From Microbacterium sp. 2FI (GTDB lineage Bacteria > Actinomycetota > Actinomycetes > Actinomycetales > Microbacteriaceae): a stretch of 64,000 nt of DNA. The DNA is taken from positions 1 through 64,000 of the forward strand of contig NZ_SCMR01000011.1 in the NCBI RefSeq assembly GCF_005502885.1, given 5' to 3'. Shown here piece by piece: positions 51,870-60,744 of the stretch (position 1 is its first letter; each line of letters opens with the position of its first letter). Under the pieces are notes generated by a model. That model had not been told where the DNA came from, made no database searches, and saw nothing but the letters and a program-made list of their open reading frames with translations. Made by a program: the position numbers and the translations under genes.

Positions 51870-52174
51870 TGGCGACGCCGGGCGGGTCCGACCGCGAGAC
51901 GTGGCCCCTGTGGGAGGTGTTCGTCCGCGCCAACCGCGGTCTGTCGCACGTGCACGCCGGTTCCCTTCACGCGCCCGACGCCGACATGGCGCTGCGCAAT
52001 GCGCGCGACCTGTACACGCGCCGAGGCGAAGGCACCTCGGTGTGGGTGGTGCCCGCTGAGGCGATCACGACGAGCGACCCCGATTCCAAGGGCGCGTTCT
52101 TCGAGTCGCCCGCGGGCAAGAACTACCGGCACGCCGTGTACTACACGGCGTCTGAGGGGGTGCCGCACCTATGA
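51869..52174 (+). CDS. paaB: Phenylacetyl-CoA epoxidase subunit PaaB
   Basis: A 101-residue small subunit: WPLWEVFVRANRGLSHVHAGSLHAPDADMALRNARDLYTRR and SVWVVPAEAITTSDP are strong PaaB matches. It bridges the PaaAC heterodimers and electron supply. The start lies within the paaA stop, just past the palindromic repeat, so translation from paaA must pass that hairpin. ATGA overlap with paaC. Confidence 0.93.
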   Translation: MATPGGSDRETWPLWEVFVRANRGLSHVHAGSLHAPDADMALRNARDLYTRRGEGTSVWVVPAEAITTSDPDSKGAFFESPAGKNYRHAVYYTASEGVPHL

Positions 52175-53004
52175 CCCCGCCCTCCGACCTCCACGGCGAC
52201 GTCACCGTCGACCGGCTCGAGCTCGCAGAAGAGCTCACGGGCTCGGCCGGTGCGGCCGCTTCGCCCGACGTCGCCGAGTACGCGCTGTGGCTTGGCGATG
52301 ACGCGCTCATACTCGCGCAGCAGTTGGGCGGCTGGATCGCCCACGCGCCCGAGCTCGAAGAAGACGTCGCGCTCGGCAACATCGCCCTCGACCTGCTGGG
52401 TCACGCCCGCTCGCTGCTGCACTACGCCGGCACGGCAGACGGTCGCAGCGAAGACGACCTCGCGTACTGGCGGGATGAGCCCGCTTTCCGCTCCGCGTGG
52501 CTGTTCGAGCAGCCGAACGGAGACTTCGCGCAGACCATCGCGCGTCAGCTCGCGGCATCCGTCTATCTCTTCGAGCTCTACACGGCACTCCGGGCCTCGA
52601 CCGACGCGACCCTCGCCGCGATCACCGCCAAGGCGGTGAAGGAGGTCGACTACCTCCGCGACCACGCGGTGCAGTGGACGCTGCGGCTCGCCGGCGGCAC
52701 CGACGAGTCGCGCACGCGGATGATCCGCGCGGTCGGCGACGTGTGGCCGTACGTCGACGAGCTGTTCCGCGACGAGGAGCTCACCGACCGGCTCGCCGAG
52801 ACCGGGATCGCGCCCCGTCCGTCGACCCTGCGCTCGGCCTTCGACGCCGTGATCGCCGCGGTGTTCGCCGAGGCCGACCTCGAGGTTCCGGTCGGGTTCG
52901 TCTCGTCGGGCGGCGGGCGGCGCGGACAGCACTTCTCGACGATGGGGTACCTGCTGGCCGAGATGCAGGTGCTGGCGCGGCAGTATCCGGGGGCGACGTG
53001 GTGA
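52171..53004 (+). CDS. paaC: Phenylacetyl-CoA epoxidase structural subunit PaaC
   Basis: A 277-residue ferritin-like subunit without metal ligands, partner of PaaA. It has EYALWLGDDALILAQQLGGWIAHAPELEEDVALGNIALDLLGHARSLL, KEVDYLRDHAVQWTLRLAGGTDES and a C-terminal RGQHFSTMGYLLAEMQVLARQYPGATW, all family-typical. GTGA overlap with paaD. Confidence 0.93.
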   Translation: MTPPSDLHGDVTVDRLELAEELTGSAGAAASPDVAEYALWLGDDALILAQQLGGWIAHAPELEEDVALGNIALDLLGHARSLLHYAGTADGRSEDDLAYWRDEPAFRSAWLFEQPNGDFAQTIARQLAASVYLFELYTALRASTDATLAAITAKAVKEVDYLRDHAVQWTLRLAGGTDESRTRMIRAVGDVWPYVDELFRDEELTDRLAETGIAPRPSTLRSAFDAVIAAVFAEADLEVPVGFVSSGGGRRGQHFSTMGYLLAEMQVLARQYPGATW

Positions 53005-53480
53005 CCGGGCAGGGGCGCGCGTGGGAGATCGCCGCGGCCGTCGCCGACCCCGAGGTTCCGGTGCTCACGATCGAAGACCTCGGTGTGCTCCGCGACGTCG
53101 CGGTCGCGGGGGAGCGGGTGACCGTGACGATCACGCCGACGTATTCGGGGTGCCCCGCAATGGATGTGATCAGAGACGACGTCGTGCTCGCCCTCACCGC
53201 CGCGGGCTTCGGCGATGTCGAGGTGCGGCTGACGCTGTCGCCCGCGTGGACGACGGACTGGATGAGCGACGCCGGCAAGCGCAAGCTCACCGAGTACGGC
53301 ATCGCGCCGCCGACGGGGCGGGCAACCGTCGGGCCGATCAAGCTCGCGATCGCGGTGAAGTGCCCGCGGTGCGGGTCGCTCGATACGCGTGAGGCGTCGC
53401 GGTTCGGATCGACCTCGTGCAAGGCGCTCTACGAATGCCGCGCGTGCCTCGAGCCCTTCGACCACTTCAAGGTGCACTGA
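53001..53480 (+). CDS. paaD: Phenylacetate 1,2-epoxidase assembly protein PaaD
   Basis: A 159-residue PaaD: N-terminal DUF59/MIP18-like domain (DPEVPVLTIEDLGVLRDVAV, TPTYSGCPAMDVI) and a C-terminal four-cysteine metal knuckle (CPRCGS and CRACLEPFDHFK). It is thought to help mature the diiron or Fe-S centres. A GTG start inside the paaC stop is chosen; the previous codon is also GTG. Confidence 0.92.
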   Translation: MTGQGRAWEIAAAVADPEVPVLTIEDLGVLRDVAVAGERVTVTITPTYSGCPAMDVIRDDVVLALTAAGFGDVEVRLTLSPAWTTDWMSDAGKRKLTEYGIAPPTGRATVGPIKLAIAVKCPRCGSLDTREASRFGSTSCKALYECRACLEPFDHFKVH

Positions 53481-54634
53481 TGGGGTCGGAGGTCGATGTC
53501 GCCGAGGCGTTCCTCGCGAGTGCCGTCGGAGGGCCTTCGGGCTCGCGTCGGCGCGCGCGGTTCCACACGCTGCGGGTCGCCGAGGTGCGGCCGCTCACCG
53601 ACGCCGCGATCGAGGTGACGTTCGCGGTGCCGCCCGAGCTCGCGGGCGATTTCGAGTACCTCGCCGGGCAGCACGTGGCTCTGCGCACCCACATCGACGG
53701 TCGGGAGGTGCGGCGGTCGTATTCGCTGTGCCGCCCGCCGGGGCCGGGGGCGATCAGCGTCGCGATCAAGCGTGACCTCGGCGGGCGCTTCTCGACGTGG
53801 GCGCAGACCGAGTTGAAGCCCGGCGCCGAGCTCGACGTCATGAGCCCGCAGGGGTCGTTCACCTCGAATCTCGCTGAGCTCGACGGCGCGCATGTCGCCG
53901 GCATCGCGGCGGGCTCGGGCATCACCCCGCTGATGGCGCTCGCGGCGACCGTGCTCGCGCGCTCGGAGACCTCACGCTTCACGCTCGTCTACACGAACCG
54001 CTCGACGACCGACGTGATGTTCCTGGAAGACCTCGCCGACCTGAAGGACCGGTACCCGACCCGTCTGGCGCTGCACCACGTGCTCTCGCGCGAGCAGCGC
54101 TCGGCGCCACTGCTGTCGGGTCGCATCGACGAGGAGCGCCTGCGGCGCATCCTCGACGCGCTCGTGCTGCCCGAGACGGTCGACGAGTGGTTCCTGTGCG
54201 GACCGTTCGAGCTGGTGCAGCTGTGCCGAGATACCCTCGCCGACATCGACGTCGACAGGGCGCACGTGCGGTACGAGCTCTTCACGACCGGCGAGCCCGG
54301 CCGAGATCAGGGCGACGCCGGGCGGCCCGTCGTCGCCGTGGCGGGAGATCCGGTCCGCACCATCGAGATCACCCTCGACGGGCAGTCCTCGACGATCGAG
54401 AGTCCGGTGAGCGCGCACGAGTCGATCCTCAACGCGGCGCTGCGCGTGCGCCCCGACGTGCCGTTCGCGTGCGCCGGCGGCGTGTGCGGCACGTGCCGCG
54501 CAAGGCTGCTCGTGGGCTCGGTCACGATGACCGAGAACTACGCCCTGGAGCCAGACGAGCTCGAACGCGGGTACGTGCTCACCTGCCAATCCCACCCGAC
54601 GAGCGACCGTGTCGCCGTCGACTACGACGTGTGA
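53480..54634 (+). CDS. paaE: Phenylacetyl-CoA epoxidase reductase PaaE
   Basis: A 384-residue reductase that passes electrons from NADPH to the diiron subunit. N-terminal FAD domain with RRSYSLCRPP, NAD(P) domain with AAGSGITPLMAL and LCGPFELVQLC, then a C-terminal plant-type 2Fe-2S ferredoxin with CAGGVCGTCRARL and a final Cys in LTCQSHP. Order and length are standard. TGATG overlap with paaD. Confidence 0.93.
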   Translation: MGSEVDVAEAFLASAVGGPSGSRRRARFHTLRVAEVRPLTDAAIEVTFAVPPELAGDFEYLAGQHVALRTHIDGREVRRSYSLCRPPGPGAISVAIKRDLGGRFSTWAQTELKPGAELDVMSPQGSFTSNLAELDGAHVAGIAAGSGITPLMALAATVLARSETSRFTLVYTNRSTTDVMFLEDLADLKDRYPTRLALHHVLSREQRSAPLLSGRIDEERLRRILDALVLPETVDEWFLCGPFELVQLCRDTLADIDVDRAHVRYELFTTGEPGRDQGDAGRPVVAVAGDPVRTIEITLDGQSSTIESPVSAHESILNAALRVRPDVPFACAGGVCGTCRARLLVGSVTMTENYALEPDELERGYVLTCQSHPTSDRVAVDYDV

Positions 54635-54650
54635 CGACGAGGAGTCCCTG

Positions 54651-55418
54651 ATGATCGACCTCCGCATCGACGGCGACGTCGCCCACGTCGTGCTCGACAA
54701 CCCCGCGAAGCTCAACGCGCTCGACGAGCAGGCCGTGCGCGATCTCGATGCCGCCTACGCCGAAGCCGAGGCCGCGGGAGTTCGTGCCCTCGTGTTGCGC
54801 GGCGAGGGGCGCGCGTTCTGCGCCGGGCGCGACATCGCCGGCGTCGATCCGCGCGACGACGACGTGCTCGGGTACCTCGGCGGTCTCGTGACGCCACTCC
54901 TGCAGCGCATGTCGGCGTTCCCCGCCCCGACCTTCGCCGCCGCCCACGGGGCGTGCCTGGGCGTCGGTCTCGGCCTGCTCATCGCGACCGACGTCGTCTA
55001 CGTCGCCGACACCGCGAAGATCGGCTCGCCCTTCGCCGCGCTGGGCGCGACGCTCGACTCGGGCGGCCACGCCCTGTTCTTCGAGCGCCTCGGCGCGCAC
55101 AAGACCCTCGACCTCATCTACACCGGTCGGCTCATGTCCGGCAGCGAAGCCGTCGCGTCGGGCCTGTTCTCTCGCGTGATCCCGGCCGACGAGCTCGTCC
55201 CGACCACCGTCGAGGCCGCCGAACGCGCGGCGACGGGCGCGACGGGTGCGTTCCGGGCGAGCAAGGAGCTCGTGCGGCAGCTGCGCGACGAACGCTTGGG
55301 CCTGTGGCGATCGATGGATGCCGAGAACGCCGCACAGGCCGCGCTCTGCGACACCGACGACTATCGGGAGGGCTTCGCCGCCTTCCAGGAGAAGCGGAAG
55401 CCGCAGTTCAACGGCTGA
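54651..55418 (+). CDS. paaG: PaaG-like 1,2-epoxyphenylacetyl-CoA isomerase
   Basis: A 255-residue crotonase-family protein with GEGRAFCAGRDIAGVDP (oxyanion loop), AAHGACLGVGLGLLIATDVVYVADTAKIGSPFAALGATLDSGG. The Asp in ATLDSGG is in the position of the PaaG catalytic acid, and the product is the oxepin-CoA that PaaZ opens. It lies 16 bases after paaE with GAGGAG ahead of the ATG and ends the paa operon, facing the livF gene 10 bp away. Confidence 0.86.
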   Translation: MIDLRIDGDVAHVVLDNPAKLNALDEQAVRDLDAAYAEAEAAGVRALVLRGEGRAFCAGRDIAGVDPRDDDVLGYLGGLVTPLLQRMSAFPAPTFAAAHGACLGVGLGLLIATDVVYVADTAKIGSPFAALGATLDSGGHALFFERLGAHKTLDLIYTGRLMSGSEAVASGLFSRVIPADELVPTTVEAAERAATGATGAFRASKELVRQLRDERLGLWRSMDAENAAQAALCDTDDYREGFAAFQEKRKPQFNG

Positions 55419-55428
55419 GACGCCCTCG

Positions 55429-56127
55429 TCAACCCAGGTACGCGTCCGACAGCAGGTCGTCGGCGACGAGGTTCTCGACGGTGTCGTGACCGACGACCCT
55501 GCCCTCCGCGAGCACGTACGCCGACGAGCACAGGCGCTGCACGAGGTGGGTGTTCTGCTCGACGAGCAGCACGGTGAGCCCGCTCGAGCAGATTCCCTCG
55601 AGCAGCTCGCGCACCTCGATGACCGCGACCGGCGAGAGCCCGCTGGATGGCTCGTCGAGCATCAGCAGACGCGGCGCCGACATCAGGGCTCGGGCGATGG
55701 CGACGAGCTGCTGCTGGCCGCCGCTCAGGCGGCCGGCCGACTCGCGGCGTCGCGCCGCGAGCCACGGCGTCCGCGCGTATGCCTCGTCGAGCCGAACCTT
55801 CGTCACCGCGGTCGAGGCGCCCTGGGCGCCGAGCACCAGATTCTCCTCGATCGTCATGCCGGCGAACAGCCGCCGGTTCTGCGGGCACAGCGCGACGCCC
55901 GCGCCGACGACCTCGCGCGTCGTCGCCGACGAGAGGTCGCGGCCGTCGACGGTGAGCGTGCCCGAGATGCGCGGCGCCGCGCGCATGATCCCCATCAGGG
56001 TGGAGGTCTTGCCGGCGCCGTTCGCGCCGAGGATTCCGGTGACGGTCGCCTCCGGCACGTCGAGATCTATGCCGCGCACCGCGGAGACCGCGCCGTAGCC
56101 GACGGTGAAGTCGTGGACGGAGAGCAT
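55429..56127 (-). CDS. livF: ABC transporter ATPase, LivF type
   Basis: A 232-residue ATPase: Walker A GANGAGKTS, signature LSGGQQQLVAIARAL, Walker B LLMLDEPSSGLSPVAV and switch VEQN. The pattern is that of the HAAT (branched-chain amino acid or aromatic-acid) family. ATG at 56127 has GGAGG six bases ahead; a TTG two codons upstream is also in frame. Last gene of a five-gene transporter operon. Confidence 0.88.
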   Translation of the reverse strand: MLSVHDFTVGYGAVSAVRGIDLDVPEATVTGILGANGAGKTSTLMGIMRAAPRISGTLTVDGRDLSSATTREVVGAGVALCPQNRRLFAGMTIEENLVLGAQGASTAVTKVRLDEAYARTPWLAARRRESAGRLSGGQQQLVAIARALMSAPRLLMLDEPSSGLSPVAVIEVRELLEGICSSGLTVLLVEQNTHLVQRLCSSAYVLAEGRVVGHDTVENLVADDLLSDAYLG

Positions 56128-56129
56128 GC

Positions 56130-56825
56130 TCAACCTCCGAGGTAGGCGGCGATGACCGCCGGGTCGTTGCGGACGATCTCGGGACGGCCGGCCGACAGCA
56201 CGCTCCCCGTCGCCATGACGACGACCGAGTCGGCGAGCGCCATGAGGAAGCGCATGTTGTGCTCGACCACGATGACCGAGATGCCGTGGTGATCGCGGAT
56301 GCCGCGCACGACGGCGCTCAGGTGGTCGGTCTCGCCGACGCCCATGCCGACGGCGGGCTCGTCGAGCAGGATCGCCGCGGGACGCGAAGCGAGGGCGCAG
56401 CCGACCATCACGAGCCGCTGCTGCGCGTTGGAGAGGTCTCCGACCCCGCGGTCGAGCACGTCGTCGATGCCGACGTCGGTCGCCACCTCACTGACGCCCA
56501 TGCCGCCGCGACCGGCGGCGAGGGCGAGCGAGTCCTCGACCGTCCACGTCGGCATGACACGCGTCGTCTGGAAGGTGCGCGTGATGCCGCGGGCGCTCTT
56601 GCGGTGCGGCGGCAGCGCGGTGACGTCGCCCCCAGCGAGACGGATGCTCCCGGCCGTCGGCCGCGTGGTGCCGGCGATCATGTTGAGGAGGGTGGTCTTG
56701 CCCGATCCGTTGGGCCCGATCAGCCCCAGGATGTGGCCGGGCTCGACGGTGAAGGAGACGTCGTCGACGGCGCGCACGCCGCCGTACAGCTTCGTGAGGC
56801 CGTGTACTTCGAGAGTCGCGGTCAC
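56130..56825 (-). CDS. livG: ABC transporter ATPase, LivG type
   Basis: A 231-residue ATPase: Walker A GPNGSGKTT, an unusual signature LSNAQQRLVMVGCAL in place of LSGGQ, Walker B AILLDEPAVGM and VEHNM. The N-A variation at the signature (SNAQ) is worth noting since the LSGGQ loop contacts ATP. GTG start overlaps livM (GTGA). Frame beyond the GTG is shadow. Confidence 0.87.
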   Translation of the reverse strand: MTATLEVHGLTKLYGGVRAVDDVSFTVEPGHILGLIGPNGSGKTTLLNMIAGTTRPTAGSIRLAGGDVTALPPHRKSARGITRTFQTTRVMPTWTVEDSLALAAGRGGMGVSEVATDVGIDDVLDRGVGDLSNAQQRLVMVGCALASRPAAILLDEPAVGMGVGETDHLSAVVRGIRDHHGISVIVVEHNMRFLMALADSVVVMATGSVLSAGRPEIVRNDPAVIAAYLGG

Positions 56826-57805
56826 CGGTTCCCACCCTTCGGAAGGGCGCGCCCGCGGAGTGCACGTTCGACACCGCCGATGATGCCGCCGGGAACCAGC
56901 AGCGTGATGAGGATGAAGATGAGCCCGAGCGCGATCTGGCTGACGCCCGGCTGCAGCTTGAGCAGCTGCGAGAGCCCGACGACGATGATCGCTCCCACCA
57001 ACGGCGTCAGCAGGCGCCCGTACCCGCCGAGGCCGATGGCGACGAACATCAGGAAGCCCTGCACGAAGGTGAACTGCGACGGCGCGATCACCCCGTTGTA
57101 CTGGGCGAGCAGCACGCCCGCCCAGCCGCCGAAGACGGCAGAGGCCACCACCGCGATCGCCTTGGTGCGCGCGGTCGGCACGCCGAGGTGCTCCGCGAGG
57201 TCTTCGTCGGCGCTGATCGCCTTCAAACGGCGTCCGAAGGCCGATCGGGCGATCACGTCGAAGGCGACGAGGCTCGCGCCGACCGACAGCGCGATGGCGA
57301 TCAGGACGACGGGGAGCGGCATCCCGAGCCCCACCGGCATGCCGTTCGGGCCGCCGGTCAGCTGACTCTCGTTCGTGAAGACCAACGAGCACACGGCGCC
57401 GAAGAAGAGCGTGCCGATCGCGAAGTACTGGCCGCGGGTTCGGCTGAACACGAGGGCCACGAGGGTTCCCGCGAGCGCCGCGGCGACCACGCCCCCGATC
57501 GCGGCGAGCCAGAACGGCAGGCCGGAGGCCAGCAGGATCGACGAGCTGTACGCCCCGATGCCGAAGAAGGCCGCCTGCGCGAGGCTCGGGTAGCCGCCGA
57601 GGCCCTGCACGACGTTGAGGCCGGTGAGCGCGATCGCCCACACCGCGATGAGGATCGCGACAAGCCCCTGATCGCCGCGGAGGAGCGTGATCGCGAGGTA
57701 GACGACGACGGTGATCGCAGCAATCGCGGCATAGGTGCCGGCGGCACCGCGGCGCCTGGTCGCAGCCACGGTCGGGGCGGGGCGGGAGAGGATGCTGGTG
57801 CTCAT
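56822..57805 (-). CDS. livM: ABC transporter permease, LivM type
   Basis: A 327-residue permease with about ten hydrophobic segments, including ALTGLNVVQGLGGYPSLAQAAFFGIGAYSSSILLA, typical of LivM, and GYGRLLTPLVGAIIVVGLSQLL near the end. The long basic C-terminus is normal. Start ATG at 57805 lies one base after the livH stop. Confidence 0.88.
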   Translation of the reverse strand: MSTSILSRPAPTVAATRRRGAAGTYAAIAAITVVVYLAITLLRGDQGLVAILIAVWAIALTGLNVVQGLGGYPSLAQAAFFGIGAYSSSILLASGLPFWLAAIGGVVAAALAGTLVALVFSRTRGQYFAIGTLFFGAVCSLVFTNESQLTGGPNGMPVGLGMPLPVVLIAIALSVGASLVAFDVIARSAFGRRLKAISADEDLAEHLGVPTARTKAIAVVASAVFGGWAGVLLAQYNGVIAPSQFTFVQGFLMFVAIGLGGYGRLLTPLVGAIIVVGLSQLLKLQPGVSQIALGLIFILITLLVPGGIIGGVERALRGRALPKGGNR

Positions 57806-57806
57806 G

Positions 57807-58667
57807 TCATCCGACTCTCTGTGAGGCGACGGAGCGGATGCCCGTCGGGCGGAAGATGAGGACGGCGACCAGGAACAGGAACCCGAATGCGCTCTGATAG
57901 GCCGGATCGATGAACGCGGCGCCGAGGCTCTCGACGAGCCCGAGGGTCATCCCGCCGATCACGGCGCCGAGGACGCTTCCGAGACCCCCGACGACGATCA
58001 CGACGAACGCGCTCAACAGCAGCGAGTCGGCCATGAACGGCGAGATCTGGAAGGTGGGGGCGAACACGACCGCGGCCAATCCGCCGAGGAGCCCGGCGAG
58101 GAGGAACGCGAGCACATACTGCCGTTTGACCGAGATGCCGAGCAGCGCCGCAGCCTCGCGATCCTGCGCGACCGCCCGGATGGAGCGACCGAGCGTCGTG
58201 CGGTTGAGCACCAGCGCGAGCACGGTGACCGCGACCGCGGCGGTGATGACGACCACGACTTTCACCCCCGAGATCGCCACGTCGCCGACGTGGAGGATCC
58301 AGGTGTCGTAGGGGGTGTCGAGGGCCTTCCCCTCACCGCCCCAGATCACCAGTGCGGTGTTCTGGAGGATGAGGAGAAGACCGAGGGCGATGGCAGGCGC
58401 TGCTGCCGGATTGCTGCGGATCCACCGGTAGGCGAGCACTTCGGTGAGCACCGAGAGGATGCCGGCCACCGCGATTCCGGCGGCGGCGGCGAGCAGGAAG
58501 GGTGCTCCCGCGTTCTCGACCGACCACGTGGTGTACGCGGCGAGCACCATCACGCCCGCATGCGCGAAGTTGGGGATCTCCATGACCCCGTAGACGAGGG
58601 TGAGGCCCAGGGCCACGAGGGTGAAGAGGCTTCCGAGGAACAGCCCGTTCAGCAGCGCCTGCGTCAT
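57807..58667 (-). CDS. livH: ABC transporter permease, LivH type
   Basis: A 286-residue permease with GLFLGSLFTLVALGLTLVYGVMEIPNFAHAGVMVLAAY near residue 8, GRSIRAVAQDREAAALLGI and VVGGLGSVLGAVIGGMTLGLVE, standard for LivH. It lies one base after the binding-protein stop. The frame upstream is a shadow of that gene. Confidence 0.88.
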   Translation of the reverse strand: MTQALLNGLFLGSLFTLVALGLTLVYGVMEIPNFAHAGVMVLAAYTTWSVENAGAPFLLAAAAGIAVAGILSVLTEVLAYRWIRSNPAAAPAIALGLLLILQNTALVIWGGEGKALDTPYDTWILHVGDVAISGVKVVVVITAAVAVTVLALVLNRTTLGRSIRAVAQDREAAALLGISVKRQYVLAFLLAGLLGGLAAVVFAPTFQISPFMADSLLLSAFVVIVVGGLGSVLGAVIGGMTLGLVESLGAAFIDPAYQSAFGFLFLVAVLIFRPTGIRSVASQRVG

Positions 58668-58668
58668 C

Positions 58669-59931
58669 TCAGCCCGCCGAGCAGGGGTCGTCGATGACGG
58701 TGGCGTCTCCGACCTCGCCGCCGAGCCCGTCGAAGACGAGCGCGGTCGCGATCGACGACGACGCGGTGCACCACTGGGTGACCTCCGACAGGGTGCGCGC
58801 GTTGCGGTCGGCGAACAAGGCATCGTCGGGCGAGGCGATCCAGCCGCTGACGGAGGCCGCCGGCACCTCGATCTCAGCGAGGGCGGCACCGATCGCGGCG
58901 CGATCCGTGGTCGTCCCCGCCATCGACATCGCCGCGGCGATCACGAACGGCAGGTCGTACGACCACATCGTGAGGTCTTGCGGGTACTCGTCGTACCGCT
59001 CCTGGTACGCCTCGGCGAAGGCGCGCGTGGCGTCGCTGTCGGCCGTGAGCGGCGTGGTGCCGGCGCAGTCGTAGTTGTCCGCCATCAGCTCGTTGAAGCC
59101 GTCGCCGAGGATCGCCTCGGCTTGCTGCGGGTTCACTCCCGCGCTGTGCATCACGGCGCCCGCGTAGCCCGCCTGGCGCAGCTGCTTTAGCACGGGCAGG
59201 ATGACGCCCGTGACGCTGCTGAGATAGACGACGTCGGGGTCTGCGGCGAGAGCCGCCGAGATCGCGCTGCCGTAGTCGGCGGTGCCGAGAGGGGCGGACG
59301 ACACGGTGACGTCGAGTCCGGCATCCGTCCCCTGCTGTTCCATCAGGAGCGTGAGTCCCTCGCCGTACGGCTCGCCCTTGGCATCGATGATGCTGATCGC
59401 CGAGGCGCCGAGGACGTCCTCAGCCCATTCGACGCAGCCGATCGTGTAGGTCTCGGACGCGCCCCGCATGAGCACGATCTGATCGCTGTAATCGAGGATG
59501 CTCGGGAACGTGCTGTCGAGGATGTTGATCATCGGCACCGGCGTGCGCTCCAGCTGCGGAGCGTAGGTCGACGAGCCGAGGCCGAAGGCGATCACGGGCA
59601 GCGCGTCGGATTCCACCATCTGGCGCAGGGCCGCGACGCCGGTCGTGGCGGGATCGCTCTTGTCGTCGGCGTAGTCGAACGCGAGGGTGTACGTCTTTCC
59701 GGCGACCTCGAACCCGGTCTCGTTGAGGGCTTCGACGCCCATCTCGATCGCGTTCTTCTGCGCGGGGCCGAGGGTGGAGTACACCCCCGACATCGACAGG
59801 ATCGCGCCGACGGTCACTTCGCCACCCTCGCCGCCGCCGCCGTCGGCGGCTGGCGCAGGCGAGCTGCAGGCTGTCGTGGCGGTGAGCAGGGCGGCGGCGC
59901 ACACGGCCGCGCTGAGCGCTCGAATCTTCAT
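58669..59931 (-). CDS. ABC transporter substrate-binding protein (HAAT family)
   Basis: A 420-residue binding lipoprotein. The signal peptide ends at TTACSS (lipid-modified Cys near residue 22), followed by a Gly/Glu-rich linker. The body reads VGAILSMSGVYSTLGPAQKNAIEMGVEALN and DYADDKSDPATTGVAALRQMVES, typical periplasmic-binding fold type I of HAAT transporters. Relatives bind branched-chain amino acids or aromatic acids. Proximity to paa and the FadH/CoA-ligase cluster suggests an aromatic acid. AGGAGAGG precedes the ATG. Confidence 0.87.
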   Translation of the reverse strand: MKIRALSAAVCAAALLTATTACSSPAPAADGGGGEGGEVTVGAILSMSGVYSTLGPAQKNAIEMGVEALNETGFEVAGKTYTLAFDYADDKSDPATTGVAALRQMVESDALPVIAFGLGSSTYAPQLERTPVPMINILDSTFPSILDYSDQIVLMRGASETYTIGCVEWAEDVLGASAISIIDAKGEPYGEGLTLLMEQQGTDAGLDVTVSSAPLGTADYGSAISAALAADPDVVYLSSVTGVILPVLKQLRQAGYAGAVMHSAGVNPQQAEAILGDGFNELMADNYDCAGTTPLTADSDATRAFAEAYQERYDEYPQDLTMWSYDLPFVIAAAMSMAGTTTDRAAIGAALAEIEVPAASVSGWIASPDDALFADRNARTLSEVTQWCTASSSIATALVFDGLGGEVGDATVIDDPCSAG

Positions 59932-60008
59932 TGACCTCTCCTTTGAGTGCAGGGCTCCGGCATCGCCGGAAACGGGAGGGCAGCCCGTCTGCGATGGACA
60001 GTAGTCCA

Positions 60009-60037
60009 TTGCAACAAGTTTCACAAACAAGTTGCAA
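60009..60037. promoter_or_regulatory. Candidate PadR operator
   Basis: TTGCAAC at 60009-60015 and GTTGCAA at 60031-60037 form a perfect inverted repeat with 15 bases between, inside an AT-rich island (ACAAGTTTCACAAACAAG). A third half-site GTTGCA lies at 60075-60080. It is in the 247-bp gap between the divergent transporter and the PadR gene. Confidence 0.5.
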
Positions 60038-60178
60038 AACCGATGATCGTCGATGCAGGATGGGGATGCAAGAAGTTGCAGAAGCCCGCGACGGCAACGC
60101 CGATCGAACTCGACGAGGAGGCAGGAGGTGAGTGGTGTCGACAATGTGACCGAACGGTCGCGTTCGTATGCTGACCGT

Positions 60179-60733
60179 ATGTCGCTCGCCCACGCCATCC
60201 TCACCGCGCTCAACGAGAAGTCCGCCTCGGGCCTCGAGCTCGCGCGCCGGTTCGACCGCTCGATCGGCTACTTCTGGCCGGCATCCCACCAGCAGATCTA
60301 TCGAGAGCTGGCGAGCCTCGAGCGCGACGGCCTCATCCGGCAGCTCGACGTCGATGCTCCCGCCCGGGGGGGCAAGCGCACGTACGAGATCCTGGACGAG
60401 GGCCGCGATGAGCTGCGGCTGTGGCTGCTCGCCTCGGAGGAGCCCAAGCTCACGAAGGATGCGCTCATGGTGCGGGTGCGCGCCTCGGCGTCGCTCGGCG
60501 GCGACCTGCGCGACGAGATCGCGCGGCACCGCGCCCTGCACGCGGAGCTGCTCGAGGAGTACCGCCGCATCGAACAGCGCGACTTCGCCGCCGACGTCCT
60601 GTCGTTCTCCGCGGGCAGGCAGTACCTCGTGCTGCAGTGGGGCCTGCACCTCCAGAAGGCACGTGTCGATTGGGCGGATGCCGTCCTCACCCAGCTCGAT
60701 GCCGAAGAAGAGCGCGACGCCGCTCCCGAGTGA
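60179..60733 (+). CDS. PadR-family transcriptional regulator
   Basis: A 184-residue regulator, PadR-s1-like with an extended C-terminal domain. It begins MSLAHAILTALNEKSASGLELARRFDRSIGYFWPASHQQIYRELASLERDGLI, the winged helix, then LDVDAPARGGKRTYEIL (the wing) and a helical dimerisation domain (about 90-180). PadR proteins respond to phenolic or aromatic ligands or stress. It is first in the operon and divergent from the transporter, so it may control both. The ATG at 60179 matches the family start; a GTG at 60128 is also open. Confidence 0.86.
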   Translation: MSLAHAILTALNEKSASGLELARRFDRSIGYFWPASHQQIYRELASLERDGLIRQLDVDAPARGGKRTYEILDEGRDELRLWLLASEEPKLTKDALMVRVRASASLGGDLRDEIARHRALHAELLEEYRRIEQRDFAADVLSFSAGRQYLVLQWGLHLQKARVDWADAVLTQLDAEEERDAAPE

Positions 60734-60744
60734 AGAAGGACCGC

